Below, piece after piece: positions 44,916-54,468 of a stretch of 64,000 nt of DNA. Below the pieces are notes generated by a model. That model ran no database searches. It was given only the letters and a program-made list of their open reading frames with translations, and was not told the DNA's origin. Positions within the stretch are counted from its first letter, which is position 1. Each line of letters starts with the position of its first letter. The stretch covers positions 1 through 64,000 of the forward strand of contig JAIVFH010000024.1 in NCBI GenBank assembly GCA_025765595.1, given 5' to 3'. Source of the stretch: Obelidium mucronatum. Taxonomy: Eukaryota; Chytridiomycota; Chytridiomycetes; Chytridiales; Chytriomycetaceae. The translations under genes were made by a program, and so were the position numbers.

Positions 44916-45872
44916 ATGAACAAATATCTACCCCTCCACCTCATTCCTGACTTTTCCGAAGTGGCATGCCACCTGCCAGTGTTTGTGGCACTTGCTGCAG
45001 TCACTTTTGACCCTGTTTGGACGAACGCCCAATGGCAAACCCTCTGCTCTCAGCTTTCAGTGCTACAAATCACCTGTTTCCTACCCTTTTTCTGTGCCAG
45101 TTTCTTCTACTTTGGAACTTCCGCTGTCTTCTTTGCAATTGACATTACTCAGTCATTCCAAAACTACAAGATTCAAACGAAAAAGCATCCACCAACACTT
45201 GCATCGTACTCCAAAGCCACTCAGCTGGTACTCTTCAATTTTATCGCAATCAACCTTCCTTTATCCTATGCAAACTATTTGCACTTGAATCAAGAAGATA
45301 AACTCGCAACTCAAGTACTTGGACCCTTGCCAAGCCCGTTGACGATTGTCAGAGATCTGGCAGCATCGGCACTACTCTTTGAGTTTTCGTTTTACTGGTT
45401 TCATCGCCTCTTTCATTACCCTCCACTTTACAAACTGATTCACAAGAAACATCACGAGTATACGGCGCCGATGGGAATCAGTGCAATTTACGCTCACCCC
45501 ATAGACCATTTACTTACAAACATGGTTTCCATGGTCTTGGGTCCGTTGTTTTGCAAAATGCATGTGTTTACGCTTTGTTTGTGGTCAACTATCGTTTGAG
45601 TATTCCTTTTTTTTCTGCTTCTTTCTTTTTTTTTTTTTTATTCTATTTCCCTGACACAACCAAAAAAAAATAATTAGGCTGTGATCACAACAGTTTGCAC
45701 ACACAGTGGCTACGTGTTGCCTGGTTCACCCAATGCTGCTTCTCACGACTATCATCATTATGCGTTCAACTCAAATTTTGGCGTGTTGGGGGTCTTTGAT
45801 TGGCTTCATGGAACAAACAAGGGGTCTGCAGAGTATGAAGCCGGTGTTCGTAAGAGAATTAGTCGCTCGTGA
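44916..45872 (+). CDS. Sterol desaturase / C4-methylsterol oxidase-like membrane enzyme
   Basis: Two exons, 44916..45593 and 45678..45872, 290 aa. The three histidine boxes of the fatty-acid-hydroxylase superfamily are present: HRLFH, HKKHH and HDYHH. The stretches HEYTAPMGISAIYAHPID and THSGYVLPG are of the ERG25 (sterol C4-methyl oxidase) type. Several hydrophobic segments span the first 150 residues, consistent with an ER membrane di-iron enzyme. ATG 44916 (MNKYLPLH) gives the family-typical start; an in-frame ATG at 44805 would add 37 residues and overlap the GET4 stop. Substrate assignment is inferred. Confidence 0.82.
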
Positions 45873-46292
45873 TTTTTTTCTGAGAAGGCGATTTGTAAAA
45901 AATGGTGTTGGTTGGGCGACGTGGAATATTGTACAAAATCGAAACAATTTGTGAGGATCGAGGGAAAAAAAAAAAAAACATCGAAATCCCAAAAGAAGCC
46001 TTCACCAGCGAAGTCTTCTTGCCCTTTTCGAATCAAAACGTTGTAAGTATTCGCACCGGCTCATCACCCATCACTCCAATGCTCCTAAACGGGCTGTGTC
46101 GCCTGGTTTATCCAGTTTTTGCCGTTCTAACCGCCTTCTGTTTTGATTGCAGCTCCAACCAACTCTACAGCTCGCACAACGCTCACCGGGGAAACAAGAA
46201 CTCTGCTCCTAAACCGAAATAACAAGCCCCGCAGTGTAGCTTTTGGATTTAAACTCTTCTTACTCTGATATCAGATAGCAAAAAAAAAACCA
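45873..46292. other. Intergenic with a doubtful short ORF
   Basis: An ATG at 45902 opens 106 codons to 46222, including a Lys run over a 14-A tract. A good GTAAGT donor near 46042 and TTGATTGCAG acceptor near 46152 suggest a small spliced transcript, but no reading gives a recognised family. Confidence 0.3.
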
Positions 46293-48243
46293 ATGTCTCC
46301 AGTTCCAGCAACTCAATCTTCCTTCACCGGCAGCGCAACGCCCGGAAACCTTTTCAAGGTCAATTCTCCAAACGTTGTCTACTCTGACAACCAAATCAAC
46401 ACTACTTACACTTACAGAGACGTCAAGGTCTCCAAGCCAGATCAGGCGGGAGCCCCTCTTCAGGTCACCCCTGTGGAGACAACCTACCAATTCAAAGTCG
46501 ATAGCAGAGTTCCTAAAGTCGGGTATGTGTTGGATTGTGGGTGTTGGTTGGTGGTGTCTCTGGGGTTCTGGCCGCTTTAATGTCCAGCCCCATTAATTGG
46601 GCAAAAACGTCAAAAATCTAAAAATACCCCCCCTAATGCAGACTCATGCTCGTCGGCTGGGGTGGAAACAACGGATCAACCCTCACCGCATCCATCATCG
46701 CCAACCGCCAGCAAATCTCATGGCGCACCAAGGAGGGAGTCCAACAGCCAAACTACATTGGATCTCTCACCCAAGCATCCACTCTCCGTCTTGGAACCGA
46801 CGCCGAGACTGGAAACGACGTTCACATTCCATTCAACCAGATTTTGCCCATGGTTGCTCCCAATGACTTGGTGTTGGGTGGTTGGGATATCAGTGGTGAT
46901 AACTTGGCGAGTGCTATGCAACGCGCTTGTGTTCTCGAATGGGATTTGCAGAGACAGGTTATGGAGCAGATGGCTGAGTTGAAGCCGTTGCCGTCTGTCT
47001 ATTACCCGGATTTCATTGCTGCTAATCAGGAGGACCGTGCTGACAATGTGTTGGCGGGTAATGATAAGGAAGTTCATTTGGCTGAACTTCGTAAGAACAT
47101 TCGGTATGAATTGATCTCTTTTTTTTGTCTTGAAGCCGCGAGTTCTCTTTCTAAAACCGGTTTTCCCATGTATATAGTGACTTCAAGTCTGCCAATGGAT
47201 TGGACAGAGTCATTGTTCTTTGGACTGCCAACACTGAGCGTTTCGCTGACGTGAGTTCCTAGTGTGGTTTTTTTATTTTCCTTTCTTTTGAATTTAACGC
47301 CCTTTTTTATAAAGATTATTCCTGGAGTCAACGACACTGCCGACAACTTGCTCAACTCCATCAAGACCTCCCACTCTGAAGTGTCCCCCTCCAGCGTGTT
47401 TGCCGTTGCCTCCATTCTTGAAGGATGCCCCTTCATCAATGGATCCCCACAAAACACATTTGTCCCCGGTTTGATTGACCTGGCTTCAAGAGAGAAGGTC
47501 CACATTGGCGGTGACGACTTCAAGTCTGGTCAAACTAAAATCAAGTCTGTCCTTGTCGATTTCCTCGTCAGCGCTGGATTGAAACCAATCTCCATCACAT
47601 CGTACAACCACTTGGGAAACAATGACGGCAAGAACTTGAGTGCTCCTGAGCAGTTTAGATCCAAGGAGATTAGCAAGAGTAACGTTGTCGATGATATGGT
47701 GGCAAGTAATGGGATTTTGTACAAGAAGGGTGAACACCCGGACCATGTCGTTGTTATCAAGTATGTTCCGGCTGTTGGGGATAGTAAGAGAGCGTTGGAT
47801 GAATACGTTAGTGAGATTTTCATGGGGTAAGGGACTACCTTTTTTTTTTTGAAGTTCAAATTTGTCAAATTTTTTTTTCTCTTTTTTCGATTCGCCGCAA
47901 CTTACTCACTACCTACATAATTAATTAATTAAGAGGACGCAACACCATCTCTCTGTACAACGTTTGCGAAGACTCTCTCCTCGCTTCTCCACTTATTCTT
48001 GATTTGGCCATCTTGACTGAACTCATGACTCGTATTGAATACAAGACTGGAGACATGGCTGAATTTGCTCCATTCCACTCTGTCTTGTCGATTCTCAGCT
48101 ACATGCTCAAGGCGCCAGTTGTTCCACCTGGTGCGCCAGTTGTGAATGCGTTGGCCAAGCAGAGATCTGCCATGGAGAACATTTTCAGAGCTTGTGTTGG
48201 GTTGCCACCACAGTCGGACATGTTGCTTGAAATGAGACTTTGA
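46293..48243 (+). CDS. INO1: Inositol-3-phosphate synthase
   Basis: Five exons: 46293..46522, 46642..47103, 47178..47250, 47315..47826 and 47934..48243; 528 aa, phases consistent. The NAD-binding loop is [11 protein letters not shown]; further signatures are [30 protein letters not shown] and [14 protein letters not shown]. The enzyme converts glucose 6-phosphate to inositol 3-phosphate, the first step of inositol and phosphoinositide synthesis in the cytosol. Length matches the fungal enzyme. The leader is A-rich, and no UAS-INO-like CATGTGAAAT was seen just upstream. Confidence 0.95.
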
Positions 48244-48488
48244 TTTTCGTCGTGGCTTTTTCTTTTGATTTTTGATTGTTTTTGATGTGAATGTTGGTTT
48301 GGAAATATATAAATATTAAAAAAATGTCTTTCAGTGCGCATTTTGTTATTCCTTTTGTCTTTATTGGTGCAAGGTGCATTGTGGATTGTATCTTAACACC
48401 ATTTATCGTGAACACACACGATTAATGTGATGAAGTATACTTTCCGGTGAGGTTTCCTGTGAAAGTCCTCTTTAAATTTCTTCTCAAA

Positions 48489-49751
48489 ATGGATGTAGTG
48501 GATACTCAGCTCGCAGATTTAAAGCAGGAGATCAATGTCCTTAAGAATGAGCGCGCAAAAGCAAAGAAAGCCCTTGAGGAGGCTCTCGAGATGGGCAAAC
48601 CTGCAGATATTCGTGCCGATCTGCGTTCTCTGCTTGACAGTGCCACCACCGAACTCAAGCGAATCGGAGAAATAGAATTGGAGTTGATTAAGCAAAAAAA
48701 TCTGGGCGCGTCTTTCTCGACAGGTGCTTTGTCCTGTTAAACTCTTTTGAACATGCTCTAATCCGCCAACCTCGCAGTGCCTCGTGAAAGTTTCTTGCGG
48801 TGCTTAAGAGAAGCGGGCATTGCAACATCTAACCCAGCCGCACAAAAGATTATCGATACTATCGCAAGGCGTTATCCGAATCATATGCTGGCTGTCGCTG
48901 GGAGTCGAGACGCCTGCTTGGAGTTGTACAGAGAAGTGAAGGAGCTTCCAGCAACCTACACGCGGGGTGTTATTCAAAACCAATTAAATATAAGCATCAA
49001 CGGTCCAATGCCTGGCCAGAAATTCATTCTCACTGCGATAGACTTGGGTGCTGGAAGAAGGTGCCTTATCAAAATGCTGTCACCTCCTCAGTTGGTAACA
49101 TTGGCCCCACCTTCTGAATTAGAGAAAGCCGTTGCTATGGAGATGGAAGTCTCTGAAATAGTTTCAAAGGCCCAAATACCGGGCTTGGTCATCTCAGAAG
49201 TTGTCATAGTCAACGTCTCACATGCAGAGGGTCTCTCTGTGGGGATTGGCTCTCGGCCTGCATTGAAGATGCGTCACTATCATTCGCCATTGACCCAAGT
49301 TCCTCAACTATCTGAGCATCTTATCTACCGGGAATTTCGACGAGTTTATTCTGCCTTGGTTTCACTGCATGCCTTGAACCTTGTTCATATGGATGTCAAG
49401 TCTGATAATGTTTTCGTTGATGAAGATTGCTTATGGAATCTGGGTGATTTTGGTTCATGCCGACAAGTTAATTCACCGATCTGGACATTCACAGAGGTTT
49501 TCAATCCATACGCTATCAGTCAGTTCAATACTAGTGTTATTCCGGCCATGGACATGGTATTGCTTTGCGTCATGATATGTGTCGAGCTTAAAAAGGAAAC
49601 TTGGAAGTCTCGTTTGTGGGGCAAAGGACAGCGAGTACAGCATGAATTAATCAAGAAGAGCATGTCAGATATTGAGGAAGCAATCTTTCGTGACGAGATT
49701 TTGTGTCTTTATGAAGAGAGTTATGCCAAAGTTGTTACACACTTGCAATGA
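48489..49751 (+). CDS. Coiled-coil protein with kinase-like domain
   Basis: Two exons, 48489..48723 and 48778..49751, 402 aa. The first ~80 residues are a Lys/Glu/Leu coiled coil (DTQLADLKQEINVLKNERAK). The C-terminal ~220 residues follow the protein-kinase order: CLIKML (possible ATP-binding Lys), LHALNLVHMDVKSDNVFVD (HMD in place of HRD, Asp and Asn kept) and LGDFGSCRQ (DFG). A glycine-rich loop is not clear. Catalytic residues appear complete, so it may be active. The layout recalls the C-terminal kinase-like domains of crinkler-type and other orphan eukaryotic kinases, but no subfamily can be assigned. Confidence 0.65.
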
Positions 49752-50020
49752 ATCCAATATGTATTCTTTCCACATCCTCTTGCAAAATAAAAAAAAAAAC
49801 GTCTTTCGTGAAAATTGCTGTATTCACCATTGATTCTAATTTCTGGGCTCATTCAGCGACAGTTGAGTGAGTGTAGAAGAACTGATTTTCGACAAGTCAA
49901 GAAGGATCGGAAAAAAATTCAATAAGGGGAGAATGGCTCAGGGCTGAAGCTCTTGTGGAGCTATGTATCGTAAGTGAACAAGATTTCCAAGATTGCCAAT
50001 GGAATCTGGATTTGGACCAA

Positions 50021-50082
50021 TAAACACAAAAGAGTCAAAAGAAGTGGGGGTAAACACAAAAGAGTCAAAAAAGAAGTGGGGG
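50021..50082. repeat. 30-bp tandem repeat, two copies
   Basis: TAAACACAAAAGAGTCAAAA followed by GAAGTGGGGG at 50021 is repeated at 50051 with a 2-bp insertion in the A run. Confidence 0.85.
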
Positions 50083-50119
50083 CAAAAACAATTCAATAAT
50101 CCCTATCTCAATAGCTTAC

Positions 50120-50800
50120 AAAAAAGGTCAAAGGTCCAATTGATCAGCTGCCCAATTTCACTGGACTGGAATCTGATGTAGCAACTTCAAAAGTTTCGTT
50201 GAATGATTTAGCATAATTATATTCAATTATCTCGTTTTATTGTAACGCCCCCTTTTGTGTGGATACAGTCCACGTGAAATCATTGTAATTGATGGTATAA
50301 ATGTTTTCTCGATAGACATCTGGACCTCCAGGATAAACAGGCCGGGTTGTGCCAACATGATTCCAAATCTCTGATCAGCTGTCCAATTTCACTGGGATCC
50401 GGTGTAGAAACTTCAAAAGTTTCATTGAATGATTTCGCATAATTATATTCAATTATCTCGTTTTATTGTAACGCCCCCTTTTGTGTGGATACAGTCCACG
50501 TGAAATCATTGTAATTGATGGTATAAATGTTTTCTCGATAGACATCATCTGGACCTCCAGGATAAACAGGCCGGGTTGTGCCAACATGATTCCAAATCTC
50601 TAATCAACTGTCCAATTTCACTGGGATCTGGTGTAGCAACTTCAAAAGTTTCGTTGAATGATTTAGGTTTATTGTAACGCCCCCTTTTGTGTGGATACAG
50701 TCCACGTGAAATCATTGTAATTGATGGTATAAATGTTTTCTCGATAGACATCTGGACCGCCAGGATAAACAGGCCGGGTTGTGCCAACATGATTCCAAAT
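50120..50800. repeat. Three direct copies of the FMO 3' end
   Basis: A ~125-bp block from GTAACGCCCCCTTTTGTGTG to about GTGCCAACATGATTCCAAAT occurs near 50243, 50467 and 50675, each flanked by CCAATTTCACTGG and CTTCAAAAGTTTC. Only the rightmost copy is joined to the rest of the FMO gene. The copies are about 95% identical, with period ~210-225 bp. Confidence 0.9.
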
Positions 50801-51979
50801 CTCTTGCAACATTTTAAAGTACTCCAATCGTTGATTTGTGTCGTTTAAACGCGCCGATTCAATAAGAAACCGAAAATAGTCCCACTGAAGCGCACCCATG
50901 AAATGATAGGAGCTCAAATCCTTGTGCCTGAGAGTCGCGGCGGACTGCATGTCATTTTTGAGCCACAAGCGTTGCTCTTGTTTGGAGGGGAGTTGTGTGT
51001 GGTTTGACCAGACGGATGCAATCCATTGCGATTGAAGCTCCATCAGCGGGAACGGAATGACAGTGTATGGAAGACCAATGAAGGCAAGTGTTTGATCCTT
51101 GATTGAGAAGACGTGTTGGTATAGATTTTGAACGTAGCGGCCTGTTGGCGAGACGCGAGCGCCATCATCATCCTCATCACCATCATCACCATCATTTGAC
51201 ACTGACTCTGTTGTATTCAAGAAGGGGAAATCGTAGAGGAATCCAGTGCACCACACAATCGCGTCAATTTCAATCGAGTCGCTGCGGGTTCCAGTGTTAA
51301 ACACAACACCAGTGTCGGTAAAGTGATTGATTGCAGGCATGTGATGAATGTTTCCATAGGTTGCTTGGTTTTCACAGGCAAGCGACCGGTCCGATACAAA
51401 GACAGACTGTGCGACTGACGCAATCTCCCGTGCCAAGTCTGTGCCGCTGCTCTTTGAGCCAACGACAAGAACGCGCTTGCCAGAGTATTGCAATGGCTCG
51501 TTGTACGCCATTGAATGCAGTTGCGGCCCAGTGAACCGATGGATCCCCGGCAGCACTGGGACAAACGGCTTGTTGTAGTGGCCGTTTGCAACCACGACGG
51601 CATCGAAGCGCAGAGAGTCGCCGCGCACGCGCACGGTCCAGCCAGAGTCCGGCCGCTTGGCGACGGCGCACACGCGCGTGTTGAGGCGCAGCAGCGGGCG
51701 CAGGGCGTGGCGCTCGCAGAAAGCCTCGAGATACGCAAGCACGGCGCGCCGCGCCACGAACGACGCGGCGCCGCGCGCGGCCTCGAAGCGGTCGGCGGCG
51801 CCGCCGAACGCCATCGCCGGCGCGGGCAGGTTGCACCGCAGCGACGCGTACATCGGCGTGCGCCAGCTGCCGCCGACGCCCGGCGCACCGTCAAACACGG
51901 CGACGCGGTGGCCGCGTGCCGTGAGCGCCTGCGCCGCTGCGAGGCCGCCTGGGCCGGCGCCAACAACGGCGACGTGCAT
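50669..51979 (-). CDS. Flavin-containing monooxygenase
   Basis: Single exon, 436 aa. The FAD site VVGAGPGGLAAAQAL opens the protein, GGSW follows as in class-B monooxygenases, the FMO fingerprint FTGPQLHSMAY (F-x-G-x3-H-x3-Y) is near residue 150, and the NADPH site is VVGSKSSGTD. VWCTGFLYDFPF matches the conserved ATG-like motif after the NADPH domain. The family oxygenates N- or S-containing nucleophiles with NADPH and O2. The 5' half is very GC-rich. It is divergent from RTCA with 32 bp between ATGs. Two extra copies of its 3' end lie just downstream. Confidence 0.88.
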   Translation of the reverse strand: MHVAVVGAGPGGLAAAQALTARGHRVAVFDGAPGVGGSWRTPMYASLRCNLPAPAMAFGGAADRFEAARGAASFVARRAVLAYLEAFCERHALRPLLRLNTRVCAVAKRPDSGWTVRVRGDSLRFDAVVVANGHYNKPFVPVLPGIHRFTGPQLHSMAYNEPLQYSGKRVLVVGSKSSGTDLAREIASVAQSVFVSDRSLACENQATYGNIHHMPAINHFTDTGVVFNTGTRSDSIEIDAIVWCTGFLYDFPFLNTTESVSNDGDDGDEDDDGARVSPTGRYVQNLYQHVFSIKDQTLAFIGLPYTVIPFPLMELQSQWIASVWSNHTQLPSKQEQRLWLKNDMQSAATLRHKDLSSYHFMGALQWDYFRFLIESARLNDTNQRLEYFKMLQEIWNHVGTTRPVYPGGPDVYRENIYTINYNDFTWTVSTQKGALQ

Positions 51980-52011
51980 TTTATTAATATTTTATTAATA
52001 TTACAAAAGAA
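51980..52011. promoter_or_regulatory. 32-bp shared divergent promoter (FMO / RTCA)
   Basis: Only 32 bp, almost entirely A/T (two ATTTTATTAATATT-like blocks), separate the two start codons, between GC-rich 5' coding ends on both sides. The direct repeat TTTATTAATA could serve each direction as a TATA-like element. Confidence 0.5.
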
Positions 52012-53115
52012 ATGATCCACGTCGACGGCGGCGACGGCGGCGGCCAACTGCTGCGCAACGCCCTGGCCTACTCGGCTGTCACGCGCACAGCTGTGGAACT
52101 GGTCGCAATCAGGGCGAAGCGCCTGCCGCCGGGGCTCAGGCCGCAGCACCTGACGGGCGCCATGCTGGCTGCAACTCTGGCGCGCGGAACCATCAACGGC
52201 GCAACGGTCGGCTCGCAAACTCTGGTGTTTACACCCGCCGAGCCAGATCCGCCTTCGGCTTCAGATTCACTGATTTCAGAACTTGACACAATCACGGCAG
52301 ACACACAAACAGCTGGCTCCGTAACTCTGCTTGTTCAATGCGCACTTCCTGTTCTTCTATGTGCCACATCAAGGAAAACGCGGGTGGTGTTGAAGGGTGG
52401 AACAAACGCAACAATGGCCCCTCAATTTGACTACCTCCAACTCATTTTCAAGCCCTTCATACTCAAAATGTTTGGAATCGACTTTGAACTTGATCTACTC
52501 ATGCGGGGATTCTATCCACGTGGCGGCGGGATCGTGCATTTAACTGTCACTCCACTATCAACGGTGATTCCCGCCATTGTCCTGCTCGATCCTGGGAACC
52601 CTGTTCATGTCGAAGGACGCGTGATCATTGGAGGAAACACTCCTTATCCAGTTGCCAAACGAATGAAGGCGGCAGCCGAGGCGCAGTTGTTGATTGCATT
52701 TCCTGGCTGTCCAATCTCAATTGAAATTGACTCCTCAGCTTCAAAGAATGGATCAAATCCGTGTGTCGGCTCAGGAAGTGGAGTTATAGTATACGCAACG
52801 ACAGATACTGGCTGTGTCATTGCTGGTTCTTCAGTGGGCCACCACAAGGTTGCTCCCGAAGAGAGTGTTACGTTGGCAGTGAAAGAGCTCGCTCGTAACG
52901 TTGGTGAAGGTGGATGCGTTGACGAATATCTTCAAGATCAAATCATCATCTTTTGTGCTCTCGCAAAGGGAGTATCGCGAGTGTTGGTTGGGCCCATCAC
53001 GGATCACACTCAGAGTGCAATGAATTTGGCGATGCAAATGACAAGGGCAAAGTTTACTATCGAAAAGCAGACCGAAACAGCAAACATCATTGTTTGCGAG
53101 GGCATTGGAGAATGA
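52012..53115 (+). CDS. RTCA: RNA 3'-terminal phosphate cyclase
   Basis: Single exon, 367 aa. Family blocks are GGDGGGQLLRNALAYS, KRLPPGLRPQHLTG, LKGGTNATMAPQFDYL, RGFYPRGGGIV and the C-terminal DHTQSAMNLAMQM, whose His matches the adenylylated catalytic His of RtcA. The enzyme converts RNA 3'-phosphate to a 2',3'-cyclic end using ATP. Conservation of the His argues for a true cyclase and not the RCL1 paralogue. A 15-nt string (52245-52259) encoding part of PDPPSA is identical to a unit of the hairpin array at 25963. Confidence 0.92.
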   Translation: MIHVDGGDGGGQLLRNALAYSAVTRTAVELVAIRAKRLPPGLRPQHLTGAMLAATLARGTINGATVGSQTLVFTPAEPDPPSASDSLISELDTITADTQTAGSVTLLVQCALPVLLCATSRKTRVVLKGGTNATMAPQFDYLQLIFKPFILKMFGIDFELDLLMRGFYPRGGGIVHLTVTPLSTVIPAIVLLDPGNPVHVEGRVIIGGNTPYPVAKRMKAAAEAQLLIAFPGCPISIEIDSSASKNGSNPCVGSGSGVIVYATTDTGCVIAGSSVGHHKVAPEESVTLAVKELARNVGEGGCVDEYLQDQIIIFCALAKGVSRVLVGPITDHTQSAMNLAMQMTRAKFTIEKQTETANIIVCEGIGE

Positions 53116-53172
53116 GTACAATCATGTGTGTATAAAAATTTTATTAGTAAATATTTATGTAACACTCCAAAA

Positions 53173-54373
53173 ATGGAAACAATCCTCTTCTCAACCATTG
53201 CCGCATTCGGTACGGATTCCCCACACCTCAGCAATCTACTTCACCCCCCCTCTCTCTTTCACCCAATAGCCCGATCGCTGATTTCATGTTCCACTTTTGT
53301 ACTTGCTCCCCCCTCTAGTTTCCCGTCTGGTTGTCCACCCTTTGGACACTATAAAAACCCGGGTCCAAAACAGCACAAGCACCCAATCTCGATCCTTCAT
53401 TTCAGTTCTCCGAAACACAACCCAAGTATCGTCCCTCTACAATGGCCTCTCCGTCACCCTGGCCTTTTCTGTTCCAGGGCTTGCTGTCCACTTGTCGGCA
53501 TATGAGCTCGCCAAACAGAGGTTCGGGCTTGCGTTGAGCAGCGATGGTGGGATCACTCCGAAAGATAATGTCTTGGTTCATGCGCTCGCTGCGACGGCTG
53601 CAGAATGCGTCAGCGGTGCCTTCTGGTAAAAAAATTGGTCTCCCTCCTCTTTCCCTCTCATGCGATTCCACGCCGGATTGTATCGGATCAAAACAAAGAC
53701 TCTCTTCACACACACATTCACCCGATATATAAAAATATAAAAAAAAACATGATTTTAACATTAGGACATCGTAAAATTAGGACTCCGATGGAAGTTATGA
53801 AGAGCAAACTGCAAGTTGAAACATCGAGGATATCCAAACGGAATGCGACATTGGATTTGGCGAAAAAGATTTACCGTGAAGAAGGAATGCGAGGTTTCTT
53901 TCGGGGTTATTTCGTTACGTTGGGGGTCTTTGTTCCTCATACTGTCATGTAATGTGTTATTCGGTTGTTTTGAAGCAAAGAGGAATCATCTAACGAGGGG
54001 GGTTTTTTATTTCCTCGACAGCTATTTCGTCACATATGAACAACTTAAAGCCTTTTCAATTGCGAATCCCGAAATTATACCTCCTTATGCTGGATATTTG
54101 GGAAGTGCCGCCGTGGCCGCAACAGTTTCGAGTGCAGTTAGTAATGTGTTTGACGTTGTCAAGACCCGAATTCAAGTTGCTGGAAGCGGATCGGATCCTA
54201 AATTCAATCGAGTTTTAAGCACTGCAATAGACATGTACAAGAATGAAGGCGGAGCGAAAGCTTTCACGAGGGGCATGTCTGCAAGAGTTCTTTCTATTGT
54301 ACCCAGTTCTATGTTGAGTATGACTATTTTTGAAATGTTGAAAGATCTGGCGGCAAAGCGAAAACAGCAATAA
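53173..54373 (+). CDS. Mitochondrial carrier family protein
   Basis: Four exons: 53173..53209, 53319..53625, 53781..53948 and 54022..54373; 287 aa, phases consistent. The three carrier repeats show the signature P-x-D/E-x2-K-x-R/K: HPLDTIKTRVQ, TPMEVMKSKLQ and FDVVKTRIQ (first residue Phe instead of Pro in the third). The first exon encodes only METILFSTIAAF, joined in frame to VSRLVVHPLDTIK. Six membrane helices of the inner mitochondrial membrane are expected. The transported solute cannot be told; the SAM-carrier/SLC25A26-like length and spacing are compatible. Confidence 0.85.
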
Positions 54374-54468
54374 ATTTCATTTACGTTATACATCATTCTA
54401 CGTACTGCACAAACATCATGCATAAAAGCATAAAACTAAATTTGGACATCTATCAACATAAAAGAACT
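54374..54468. other. Convergent 3' UTRs, 95 bp
   Basis: AT-rich spacer between the carrier stop and the stop of the giant minus-strand gene. Too short to contain anything but 3' ends. Confidence 0.5.
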
